Source: Proteromonas lacertae (taxonomy: Eukaryota > Sar > Bigyra > Opalinata > Proteromonadidae). From it: 64,000 nucleotides of DNA. The position numbers and the translations under genes are program-made. Positions 49,199-62,371 of the stretch are shown here, in pieces; the first letter of the stretch is position 1, and the number at the start of each line of letters is the position of its first letter. The notes beneath the pieces are model-generated. The model was not told where the DNA came from. It worked only from the letters and a program-made list of their open reading frames with translations, and searched no databases. The stretch is taken from NCBI GenBank assembly GCA_002245135.1, contig NGBS01000871.1, forward strand, positions 496,001-560,000, in the 5' to 3' direction.

Positions 49199-50466
49199 AT
49201 GGGTTGTACTGAATCTAAATCTGAGTATAAGGTCTATTAATATTTGTGATGTAGTCGCAAAAAGCAATATATTACCGATGAAAAACCAGATAAAACAAAA
49301 CAACAAAATGTTTCTTCTTCTTCTGTTGTTACTTTTCCTAGTTTCACAAATGATTGCCTGAATTCTGTAACATATGGTGATTCTGTCAATGAATTTTATT
49401 GTGTTGGAGAAGATAAAGCAATTCACTTAGTTAACTGGAAAACACACGAACAAAAATTCCCATGGTTAGAACATGACAAATCAGTAAATTGTATCAGACA
49501 TAGTCCAAAATCTAATATGTTTTGTACATCATCTCGTGATTTAACCATCAAAATATGGCAGCCATCCAGCAATAATTCAATAGCTACATTAAAAGGTCAT
49601 AATATGAATATACCAGCTATTGATTTATCAATAAACGATGAATTATGCAGTGGATCAAGAGATTATGAAATATCCTATTTTTTTATTAAATCTAAATAAG
49701 TTTGAATTAATTAATAAAAGTAAAACTTTGGGATATAGAAACATGTAAAGAAACTCAAAGTAGAACAATCTCTAGAAATATAGTCACCTGTATAAAATGG
49801 TTTTCAGATGGAACAAGGATAGCACAAGTATAGTTATAAATATATTATAAATGAACAGGGAAGTGAAGATTTATCATTAAAAATTTGGGATACTAAAAGC
49901 AACAATTTAAACCTCCTTGAAACTCTTAAAGATTATATTTATTTCCCTCTATCACTAGATATCGATAACACTGATAATTATATATTAACATCGTCTAAAG
50001 GATTCGATGGTGTTGGATGTGAGTTGAAACTATGGGATATGAGAGAATTGAAAGTAATTTATACAATGACAGGTCATACTCAAGATACAACTTGTTGCTG
50101 TATTGTTAATGTTAATAATAAGATGTTTGGATGCTCTTGTTCGAAAGATGAATCGATAAAAACATGGGATTTGAATAGTGGTAAAATAATCAGTGATATT
50201 CGACAGAATTCATCTATATTTTTGTCACTTTCTTATAGAAAAGATAGTATCTATTTATTTATTATGTATATATGTATATAGCTGAACATAATAAAGTATA
50301 TATTTATGCAACAACCAACAGTGGAGAGTATTAATTGAATTTTATTATTTTTAATAGTATACTTGTATATGAAATGAATAATGAAGGTATATTAAGTTTA
50401 TTGGTTAAGACAGAACAAATGAATAATGGTAATATAAAGAATGAAGGTGGATTTTCAAATATATAG
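49199..50466 (+). CDS. WDR31: WDR31-like WD40 protein with N-terminal acylation signal
   Basis: WDR31 is a ciliary-base WD40 protein that works with ELMOD and RP2 in ciliary trafficking. The gene has seven or so exons and gives ~375 residues. WD repeats are visible: VNCIRHSPKSNMFCTSSRD, IKIWQPSSNNSIATLKGHN, LSINDELCSGSRDYE, then VKLWDIETCKETQSRTISRN. The stretch SSKGFDGVGCELKLWDMRE matches the distinctive human WDR31 SNGFGGEGCEATLWDLR. The N-terminus is MGCTESKSEYK: Gly2-Cys3-Ser6 is the dual myristoyl/palmitoyl pattern. The human protein starts MGKLQSK, also a myristoyl type. The intron after SRDYE (49670-49719) begins ATATCCTATT. Confidence 0.85.
49670..49719 (+). other. Candidate U12-type intron with ATATCC donor and non-standard 3' end
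   Basis: Removal of 50 nt beginning ATATCCTATTT (near the U12 5' consensus ATATCCTT) and ending TAATAAAA joins TAT GAA to GTA AAA CTT TGG, giving SRDYEVKLWD, exactly a WD-repeat end. No GT donor exists before the in-frame stop. The terminal dinucleotide would be AA, which is unusual, and no clear branch site is visible, so this is weaker than the other two. Confidence 0.45.
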
Positions 50467-50644
50467 TGATTATTATACTTTCTTTTAATTTATGTAATAC
50501 TTATCTTGAATCTTTATAAGCATTAATAATATTAAAAGAAAAGGATTTATGTCATAAATTAGTTAATTCAGTACATTTGTGTATTTTTATTTATAATTCG
50601 AAGAATACTAATCATTTTGTTCTAAATTATAATATAATATAATA

Positions 50645-51813
50645 TTAAAAATATACTTTCATTTCTCTTATCTCATCTTCTAATATTCCTATACTTGTCT
50701 CATGTTTCATTGCCATCTGTGTTTGATTGGCTATTTGCCTATATTGCCCTTGATTTCCTTGGATAATTGACTGAATTGCATTATAATCCTTTTTCAATTG
50801 TTGAAACTATTAAATGAAAAATAAAAAATATACTTGATCATCCATTATAACATCCCTATTTTGACTTGTTTTATCAACTTCATTAATTTGAATAAAGCAT
50901 TCACTCAATTGTGATTGTTGCTCTCTCCATAAGTTTTCTAACGTTTTTAAACGATCATCAAATTCATTCATTACTTGTTGAGTTTTATCTCTGAAATTTG
51001 TTGCTGCTAATTCTCTTTCTGTTCTTAATTTTTGATCTTGAGTGATTGCAGTCTCAAAATCAGCTCTTCTTTGATTTGTTTTATTTATATCTTTTATTAA
51101 TTCATTTATTTTTGTGTTTGTTTTTGATAATTCTTCACTCACTCTTTTGGACATTTCTTTTGTCAAAATTGCTACTTTCTGCTCACATTCTTGTATTTTA
51201 TCTGTTACTTTTAATATTTCAATGTTGGAACTTGATGATAATGCGTTTAATGATTCTGAATCTTTTATTATCATTTGATCGTGTGTGTTTAATTTTGATT
51301 CTATTCCTTTTATTCTTATTTCCATTTTTTCTATTACACATAAATAATTATTAATAATAAATATACGCATAGACAACTGTATATTTTCAAACATGTCATT
51401 CATTTTCTATTATTATTATCATCATAATGTTATATTTTTATACATTTATTCCTATCTGTAGTGTGTCAATTTTAGCCATTAAGTATGAACCACTATCAGC
51501 TGTGACTATTTGTTGTGGTGGTGGTTTTGCATATGTGGTATTTGATGTACTTGGTGTTGATTTTAATGAGTCCTTAATCTAATTATGTAAACATCGTCTG
51601 ATTATACTTGTGCTAATTCACTCATAATCCAATCTACCGATACATTATTCCTGGACATTTGTGATGGATTGAATGCTGAATAATGTGTATCATCTAAACC
51701 TAAATCATTAAAATTGATAAAATTACCTGATGCTCCTACAGGATTTGGTGGTCTGAAACCAAATGCCTATTTCATTATATTATTTATGCTCTATATACAG
51801 AAAACGAATCCAT
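50645..51813 (-). CDS. Coiled-coil protein with N-terminal Pro/Asn-rich region
   Basis: About 330 residues in five exons, starting MDSFSAFGFRPPNPVGASGN at 51813. Residues 1-110 are low-complexity with the recurrent FNPSQMSRNNVSVDWIMSEL segment. From residue ~130 a continuous helix begins: MEIRIKGIESKLNTHDQM, LKVTDKIQECEQKVAILTKE, NQRRADFETAITQDQKLRTE, FDDRLKTLENLWREQQSQLS. The last segment, YNAIQSIIQGNQGQYRQIA, ends near 50645. Not recognised; the shape is like cytoskeletal or FAM81-type coiled coils. The 3' end is either a stop at 50645 or another short intron. Confidence 0.65.
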
Positions 51814-52000
51814 TTATTGACAGTTAATGAAATTAGCCGTTATTTTTTGAAGTGTTTTTCACTTTTTCTCATTAATAAATGTCATATAGAATTGTATTCA
51901 TACTCATATGAGATTATTACAGTATCATTATTAGAATCATAACAAAAAATAACATTTAAAATCAATAAATATTAAAATTAATAAAAAACATAAAGACCAC

Positions 52001-53336
52001 TTATTTTCCTCCTGCCTTATTCAAGCATTGGTATATATGATACTGTTTCTGAATAATTGCTTCTGAAGATGGAGTACATCCCAATTCATCTTCTATATTG
52101 GGATTTGCACCATATTGTAACAATAATTCTACTAACTCTAATGATGCTTGTCTGACTGCAATATGCAACAAACTTCTACAAGGTGATTCACTATCTTTTG
52201 TATCAGGAGAGACTCCCTCTCTCAACAATTCTTCCACTTTATCTATTTTCCCATACTTCACATAAATCAACATAGTCTTCTCCATAGTCTTCAACTTAAT
52301 TTGTTGTTTAGAATCTGATCGATCTATTAAGTGTTGGAATATCTTTCTATTCTCTCTTGCTCTCCATATTAACTTTGTATTCATATTTGGTGATTTTGTA
52401 GGAGTAGGAATTGGTTTTTTATTCTTATATCTCTTTTTCTTATTATTATGGATTGGTTGATCATACTCTATTCTTATTGTTTGTAAACATGGAGCTGATT
52501 GGCTAATAATTGGTGGATTAATATTGTTATTATTATTATTATTATTACTGTTGTGTTCTAATACTATTTCTTCAGTAAATTCTAAATCTTTTTCTGCTTC
52601 TGTTGGTTGGTATTTTTCAGGTAAAGTGTAAAGATTGTGATTTGCACTTCTCTATAATGAAAAAACAAATAAAATATAAATAATTATACAATTCTACTAA
52701 TTCTACCTGTCTCATACTTTTCAGCTGCATTATTTCTATGTAATCTTTCTACACTATCCGTTACATCTTTTAATAATTCATGTAAGTCATTTCTATTGGT
52801 CAAAACTGGAGCTGAACTTTGAGGTCTTCTTATTAGTTTCTTCTTTAGAACAATATTTGAGCTTTTTGCACTATGAATTCTTCTCTTTTTATTGGCTAAT
52901 GGTGATTTACTAGGCGATCTATTATTATTATTACTATTATATAAAGGAGGTTTTTCTGAATTATCTGCTATTTCTGATGGTTTAACTGTAGATTGATTAA
53001 TATCAGGTGAACTGGAAGCTGGTCTCATATGTGTTTTTACATGTGGATATAGTGGATGAGATCGTAATTGAGCTGACTGTGGTTTTCTCTTTGACTTATT
53101 AGGAGAAACAACTGGACTGATTGATCTTTTATTTTTGGCTTTTCTTTGTAATTGTGTGGGTGAAAGTTTTCTTTGTATTGATCTTCTTAGATCACCATCT
53201 TCATTGTTATTCACATTTGTATTATCACTAATGTCACTAATATCACTATTTTTACTTTGAGTCCTTGAATATACTCTTCGTGAATTCATATTTTCTTCCA
53301 ACATCATTAAAGCTATTTAAAAGAAAAATTAAAATG

Positions 53337-53389
<53 letters not shown>

Positions 53390-56300
53390 CTTTAGTTACT
53401 GAATCTCCTTGATGAATAGAATTCACATAAAACTCAATATCATCACATATATCAGCTTCTGAACCACTACTATAAACACTATCACTCTCATTTGTCCTTG
53501 GTGTATTCCATGAAGATAAAGATATTCTTTCAATTACATCATTCTTTGGAATAGCAGGAGTTGGTTTGTTCAATAAAGTTGTTAAGAAATTTCCTTTATT
53601 TTTTTCTAATAGATTCAATGAAGATTGATTGGAAGATGTCAAACATTTTATACATATATTTACTAAACTATTGATTTTACAGTTTGAACCATGTTTTGAA
53701 CAATTTCCTGTATGATAATTATTCTCATCTAAACTTAAATACCTGAAGGTTTGTTCACATACAATACAGAATTCTGGAAATAATATTGTTCCTTTGCCAA
53801 ATGCATCATATTCTTTACATTTATTCTGATAATATTCTGATTGTAATATCCATTTTGAATAGAGTATCAATGGAGATGATTCATCTTTTACATAGTAATG
53901 GATATTTGTCATTATTGATCTTAATTCTGAAACATCAGCACAATTATTCAACTGTGGATCAGCGAATCTAAATTATATAAAACATTATATATATATACTG
54001 ATATAAATATAAATAATTATCAAATCGATGTTTCTGATGATGTTTCAAAGGCATTGCAGTGATTGTTTCATATATATCTCCTTTCAACATGTGATATATA
54101 ATACATTTAAAATCATTTCTTTTCCATTTATCATAGACATCTATTTTTATAAAACAAATGTATATATATACCTGAATAATAATCAATAAAATCTGCAATT
54201 GCTAATAATGCTGTAATAAGTGGTAAATCAGTATAATCAAAGTGACTATAACTACGAAATGCAGTTAATACAGTTTTACTATCTAAATAATCAGTTTCTA
54301 TATCTTTATCATTATATCTAAATAACTTATGAATATAATCTGATAATAGATTATAATCTATCTTGATGGTACAAAATCTCTTAAATATTTTATCCAATAA
54401 TATTTCATGTTTTTGTGCTACATCTTTTTCTTCAGCTACTTTCTTTCTTAACGCTTTTATTGTGGATGTATGACTGATTGTTGAGGATCTTCTCCTATTC
54501 TGATTCAACTGTTGTTGCTTTATATTATTCTGAAAAACTTCAAATTTGAAATTATCCAGTGTAAAGTACCACTCTTGTGGGATTGGATGACAATCTGTAA
54601 ATTCTGTTGGTGGAAAAAATATATTTCTTTCTTCATACATATCAGCATAAAACTCATAATCTGGACCAATTAATAACTCTGGATCTTCAATAATACCAAC
54701 TGACAATTTCATTATAAAAGGTGGTAAATCTTCAATTAATAGGGTAAGATCATAATCCACTAAATCAGTGGAAATCTGTTTCTTTCCACCAACTGTAAAC
54801 TTATCTAAGTTTACTACACATTTTGTCCTTTCTATTAAATTCTTTTTATTTGAACCTAAGAATATAGTGAGTGGAATATTGGTGGTTAAGTAATTGATTA
54901 ATCCTTCCGTATTTGATAGAAAATTGTGAACTCGAAATTGCTTGATTGGACAATACGATTCATTCCATTTTGATAGATCGAATGGGATATTGTAGGTTCT
55001 TGTACCAAAATTGTACTATATTAATAATAAACAAAATATTATAATATATACTCGAATTTCACCATATGAATCTTTTGCTTCAACTACTGGAATACTATCA
55101 TTTAAAACAGTAAAATAATAAAAAGCAATAAATATCCTATGATATGTAGAATTATCTGGAATTTTCTCTCTTTTCAACAATTCAAACTTGTTTGAAGGTA
55201 AATCATTCACAGTTTGTGGTGGAACTAGACAATCTTTATAAACAAAAGATGTTTGAATTAACTTTTGAGCTGATTGATATAAATTATAACATAAATGACA
55301 AATTGAAACGGACATATATTTATTAATTTCATTCACAACAGGAAAAAGATGAAAACATTCTGCATCAATACCTCTTAAATGTAAATACAATATCAAATCA
55401 GCAATCATCTTATTGGTTAAATTATACCAAAGTGGTTTATTGTGCTTTGCTACAAATTCTTTTTCTTCCCATAATAAATAACGATATTTACATAAACCAC
55501 ATATTTTTCCAACAGATAAACTCTCATCCATTTCTTTTAAGGTTAACTGTTGTTGTAATTTATCCATTTTTAATTCAGGTAAACCTCGAATTTCAGCAAA
55601 TTCTCCATTTGATTGTAAACATTTTTCCAAATCTTCTTTCCACTTTTTCAATGCATCAAAAGTCTGTTTTTGCAGTTCAAATGCTTTTATACCAATAAAC
55701 CACCAATTATTATTATTATCTTTAATCCAATCAGTTCCAAATGTCTCAAATCGAAATTTCATTCCTGGTACAGTAACATCTTCTAAATGATGAATTATAC
55801 AATAACTCCAGGCTTCTATCTCATCAATTGATTCACCAAATATTCTAACGTAATCATACGTTTTTACATCTCTTATTTTTACACAGTAATATTTGTTCAA
55901 TATTTGTTCATATTCCCACCACAACTTTGATCTTTCATCTTTTGAAGAATTGTCTTTCTTCGCTTTCCATTCTTTTTGTTTTTGCTTTAATTCTTTATCT
56001 TTATATTTTGCTTTATTTGAACAATTATAAGCGTATGTATTTCTACTAGCCCTCCATAACACTCGATATAAAGATGATTTATTGCCTTTCGATTGAATAT
56101 ATTTTTGAACTATAAAACTCTCTATATTATCATCCAACATTTTCTTTAATTCTGATAATATTAATGGACGAGTATCATAACTTGTTGGATTTGTAAATTC
56201 TGGGATTTTTACTATGGCTATTGGAGTAGAATCAAAATCAAAATCCAATAATTTATGAGCAGTACATTTTTCAATAAATTTTGTTTTCCAATCACTGGGA

Positions 56301-56725
56301 GCTTCTTTTACGACTATTGCACCATCGTGATCATTGCTTATCCACTGTACATCACCTTTATTATATAGGATTGTCAGCGGAATAGGTACATTCAGTATCT
56401 TTTTCTTTTTACTTCCTAGTTTCCTATAATAATATATTTAAACATAGAATAAATACTTTAAAACTTCTATTCCTGGAGATATGGGTAAATTAGTGTAATA
56501 ACCTTCTGGTATGTTTGTGAAATTTATTTTTTCTAATATTGCATCTTCTATTCTCTTCTTGTACAAGTCCTCTTCTTTTTCTTTTTTTTCTACTATCTTT
56601 TTAACTGGTTTAGGAGATTCTTTTACTTCTGTTATAAATGTGAGGGGATATTCTTTCCTAAGTCCTTCAAGAAATTCTTCCGTTGATAATAGAGGTAACT
56701 CACTATCTTTTTTATTAAAATACAT
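52001..56725 (-). CDS. Large multidomain protein with CxxC motifs, C2HC zinc finger and C-terminal ankyrin repeats
   Basis: One gene of about nine exons, ~1,450 residues, starting MYFNKKDSELPLLSTEEF at 56725. The N-terminal third has a conserved-looking block (SLYRVLWRASRNTYAYNCSN, YVRIFGESIDEIEAWSYCII), then ICGLCKYRYLLWEEKEF and VSICHLCYNLYQSAQ, two CxxC pairs. A middle segment (FGTRTYNIPFDLSKWNES, RVHNFLSNTEGLINYLTTNI, LLIEDLPPFIMKLSVGIIED) looks like beta-rich C2-type sequence. Then FCIVCEQTFRYLSLDENNYH followed by TGNC fits C-x2-C-x14-H-x3-C. A Ser/Arg-rich linker leads to ankyrin repeats (RSLLHIAVRQASLELVELLL, YGANPNIEDELGCTPSSEA). No name can be given; the order is unfamiliar. One intron is a (TA)n run (53338-53385). 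Confidence 0.6.
53338..53385. repeat. (TA)n microsatellite inside an intron
   Basis: About 48 bp of TA repeats forming most of an intron of the ankyrin/zinc-finger gene. Comparable in length to the run at 22037-22086. Confidence 0.95.
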
Positions 56726-56931
56726 CTATTATCAGTCAAAAACGTTTAAATTCTAAAAGAAACGACTATTTTTTCAAATGATTTAAAAAACAAACAATAC
56801 ACTCCTCACATCATATACATTTAATATTACTACTATACAATCGTATGATTATTTAATTATAGATTAATATTACTTCGTTAATCCAAAACAAAACAAATTA
56901 AAGGCATTCCATTAACTCAAATATTAATATT

Positions 56932-57443
56932 TTAATCTTCTTCAGTATTCTTTGTCTTGTGTCTAAGAGCTCTAACACCAGTACCCCAAATCTTCTTTTG
57001 GTGATTCTTAGATTCCTTGAGAGTCTTTCTTGATTTCTTTTGTACTTCAATAATCTTCTTACGTGCTAATCTGTGTTTTGGTTCATATCTCTTCATAGCA
57101 TCAATATCATCATAAATTAAGCAAAAACCAGTTTCTTTACCTCCACCTATTAATTAATAAATTATTGTCCTTATGTTGATATATACCAAAATGGTTTTGG
57201 AATCCAAAAAGAACAATTGTTTGTGTATCTTTTACTTTGAACATTTTGGCAATATTTTCGGTTAAATCAGCATGTGATACATTACCGCTCATTGGTTTTA
57301 TTACATCAAGAACCTAAAATAAAATTAATAACATTAAAAATAAAGGATGGTATAATAACAGCAAATTATATATATACCATTTGTCTTCGACGTAACAAGG
57401 CATTTCTCATGTATTTACGAGATCTAATAGTGACAGTAGACAT
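56932..57443 (-). CDS. RPS24: 40S ribosomal protein S24 (eS24)
   Basis: About 135 residues in three exons. Start ATG at 57441-57443 gives [20 protein letters not shown], then [60 protein letters not shown] and a Lys/Arg-rich tail ending TKNTEED. These are the family's standard blocks (RKFxxNxLLxRKQ; V.V.G.R..FGGGK..G). The first intron is placed after Met22. Strong codon bias toward AAG/GGT/GCT fits high expression. The octamer ATCCCGCC lies ~50 bp upstream. Confidence 0.96.
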
Positions 57444-57774
57444 GAAAATAATTTTGGAATGCAACTATCTTTAATTAAATAGACTTAAAAAGGCGGGATG
57501 CATGTGTATTCTGATGTATTTTGTATTTATGTATTTGCTATAATAAATGGCATAATAATCCCAATAAATCACAAATAGTTTAATGTTTTTATACTCTGGT
57601 GATAGAATATATTTAAAAAATAATCTCAGAAACATTCAATCTAATTGAATGGTACTACACATAATGAATATATTTCTCTTTATAACATCACAATTTATAG
57701 TTCAAGATAAAAATAACAACTATTAAATTGGAAAAAAACGACTCTATATTTTGAAATATCAAACAAGTTTGAAG
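57444..57774. other. Divergent intergenic region, eS24 / pseudokinase copy B
   Basis: 331 bp. Holds GGCGGGAT (57492-57499; reverse complement ATCCCGCC) near eS24 and the palindrome-like TCAAACAAGTTTGA (57759-57772) next to the copy B start. No RNA gene seen. Confidence 0.55.
57759..57772 (+). promoter_or_regulatory. Palindrome-like element next to the copy B start codon
   Basis: TCAAACAAGTTTGA followed by AG and the ATG. Same element and spacing as in copy A; conserved either by common descent or by function. Confidence 0.45.
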
Positions 57775-60010
57775 ATGTTTTGCTTGAATTCTTCTTTAGA
57801 TGATGTGATATCATCGATATTACCTACTGATATTCAAGTATTTTTGTTTATTTATTTAATAGATAAATGAAAGAAATGAAAGGAGTGTTAATGAAGTTGA
57901 TTTTGTTATGTTACAAAAAAAAGATTTACAAAAAGTGAAAATTATAAATATAGATAAGATAAAAAGAGAAGATAGTATTAAATTTCTATCAAAATAACTC
58001 ATTTTTGTTGAAATGTTGCAGAGACCATATATATCCCTTTCAAGTGTATGAAATGAGTAATGGTTGTGAATGTATGATTATTTCAAGAGATTACTATGAC
58101 AGTGATTTAAAAGAGATGATTCAACATAAATCCTTGTCAAATAGTGATATTTGTGGTATAATGTGTTTATTATGTGATGTTATAATGATATTGAGTGAAT
58201 ATGATTTCGTAATGAGTAATTTGAAGAGTAGCAACGTAATATATGAAAAGAATGGTAATATAAAGTTATGTGATTTATTCATAGATAAGTTGAGAAAAAA
58301 AGAAGATTTAAGAATATATGATATCTGCTTCAAAAGCCCTGAACAGTTGAATGGATTAGAATGTAATGAAAGAAGTGTGATTTGGTCAATTGGATGTATA
58401 TTATATGAAATGATTTTAAAGAGATTACCATTTAATGAAGATGATAATATGAATAAAACAAAAGAGAATATTCTAAAGCACAAATACAGTTTGGATGTAG
58501 AATGTGATAATTTAATGAAAGAGATGATAGAAAGAATGTTAAAAGTGAAAAATGAAGATAGAATGAGTTTAAAAGAATTGAAAAAAGAAATGATAAAAAT
58601 GAGTGAAATATTGAGAGATAAAGATGGTTATTTAATGATATGTAGTGAAAGAAAAGAAATAATGTTGAATAATGATTATACAATTGTTAAACTTTCAATA
58701 ATATTTCCATCAGAATATTACCTTGATTGTAAAGAATGGTTTGTAATAAGAGAAATATTGATAGAATTATACAACAAATCACCAAATGAGAGAATTTTGG
58801 CAATTTTGTTGATGATAAAATTGTACAAAGAAGATGAATCAATAAAAGATAGACTCAAATATCAAATATATCATAAATGTGAAGAAGAGAATGAAGATTA
58901 TTATTTAGATAAAATGATATGCAAAGAAGTTTTATTATTGTGAAGAAAAAATTAATTATTTGTTCAGATTATTGAAGTTAATTAAACTAAAAGAACTCAT
59001 TTTTAAGGATAATAAAAGTATTTCGGATTTTGTTGGTATAGACATTCCAATCAAACATCAATCATTATTTGGATCATGTTTTAGTCAATTAACAAATCTA
59101 CAATATTTAAGTTTATGTGGATCTAATCTTACTTTTCATTTCATAGAATCATTTGTTAAATCAATTCCATTAATGATGAAATTAAAGAATGTAGATCTTC
59201 GTTGTATTTTTTATTATCATTATTTTGAAATAGATAATCCAATTGGTCCAAAAGGATTCAAACTATTTCTTCCATATTTGTATTTATTGACTAGTTCGGA
59301 TTTTTCAAGAATGAATTTAGATGATGAATCAATGATATTATTATCATCAGAATTATATAAATATCCAAGCATTAAATGGATAGACATTGCATACAACAAA
59401 AATATTCATTATGAAGTATATAAATCTATATTCTCCAAATTTTCAATATCCAATATTAAATTTGATATTAATAAAAGTAATAAAAAATTGTTGATTGATA
59501 AAAATATTCCAGAATTAATAAAATATGTCAAAATAAATATTCTTACTTGTAGATTAGATCTGAGTAATTGTGATATTGATGATGATATTTTCAAGTCATT
59601 TATTTCTTTAAGATTAAATGAATTAAAAGGAGTAGTAGAGTTAGATTTGAGTAGTATAATTTGGTATTTTCTATTATTTAGATAATAAACTAACATATAA
59701 AAGTGTTGAAATACTGATTAACAATTTATCTTCATTTTCAAAACTTATTCATCTTGAATTATATGGAAATAAAATAGGAGATGAAGGAATGAAAATATTA
59801 TCTCCACATTTAGGCTTATTGATATATATGATTAGTTTAAGTAAAAATGGTATGAATTGTTCAGGTATAATATTAATTTAATATATAATAGGGATGGGAT
59901 TAACTTCTAAAGGATTAAAATATTTGGATTATGTTTTAAATTATTATAATCCAGAAATTGATTTAAGCAACAATACTATAGGAGAAGGTGAAGATGAATT
60001 ACGTGATTGA
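57775..60010 (+). pseudogene. Degenerate-kinase/LRR gene, copy B, with frameshift and shorter C-terminus
   Basis: Paralogue of the gene at 18255-21695. It starts MFCLNSSLDDVISSIL at 57775 and shares the first intron position. In the pseudokinase, ECNERSVIWSIGCILYEM is identical to copy A; the catalytic loop is VMSNLKSSNV and DFG reads DLF, as in copy A. At 57991-57994 a run of four A puts the reading out of frame: with three A it continues FLSNNSFLLKCC, matching copy A FLEVSSLLLDCC; as written it meets TAA at once. A second break lies near 58943: the text after it (CEEKINYLFRLLKL) matches copy A CKEGINYFFRIIKL in another frame, though a 28 nt GT-AG excision could bridge it. LRRs end at TGA 60010, several repeats short of copy A. 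A decayed copy is likely, but a base-call error at the A run is possible. Confidence 0.65.
57991..57994 (+). other. Homopolymer frameshift in copy B
   Basis: AAAA here, where three A would keep the frame of the paralogue. The following in-frame TAA begins at 57994. No GT-AG or AT-AC intron can remove it, because the available donors and acceptors are out of phase. Confidence 0.7.
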
Positions 60011-60064
60011 AAAATTATAAAACAAAAACATATTCATATTCAGATATTTCAATTTAAAGTAAAT

Positions 60065-62049
<1,985 letters not shown>

Positions 62050-62075
62050 TTATTTCATCAGCTGTTCATAGAATA

Positions 62076-62276
62076 ATGCAAAAAAATGTTTCACGCAATT
62101 CCAAAAGGAATCTACTAAAGAGAGAACAACGTATGCTTCTTAGAGAGATAAATGCTTTGATAGAAGCTCGTATAAAGCAATTGGAGGTATAAAAATAATA
62201 TTTATGTGCTTTATAGATTGAAAGAAAGAGACTTCAAAAGCATTTGTCCACTCCTCATCAAAATATGTCTGTATAG
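62076..62276 (+). CDS. Very small basic coiled-coil protein (57 aa)
   Basis: Two exons joined by a 30 nt GTATAA...ATAG intron give MQKNVSRNSKRNLLKREQRM, then LLREINALIEARIKQLEIER, KRLQKHLSTPHQNMSV. A lysine/arginine-rich amphipathic helix. Correct donor and acceptor and phase support a real gene, as does the divergent layout with phosphoglucomutase (92 bp between start codons). No family recognised; small SNARE-like or centrosomal peptides are possible. Confidence 0.5.
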
Positions 62277-62371
62277 TCTTTTTTAACCACATTTTATAAT
62301 CTTTATTTATTAATTTATGTTTTTGATTGTCTGTTGCGAATTACAAAACTAACAAATTAACTATAATTAAA

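Noticed and set aside
58930-59000. Bona fide 28 nt intron at the second break of copy B
   Set aside because: Possible by GT-AG rules, but the bases it would remove code residues matching copy A in another frame, so decay is the simpler reading; left open in the pseudogene entry.
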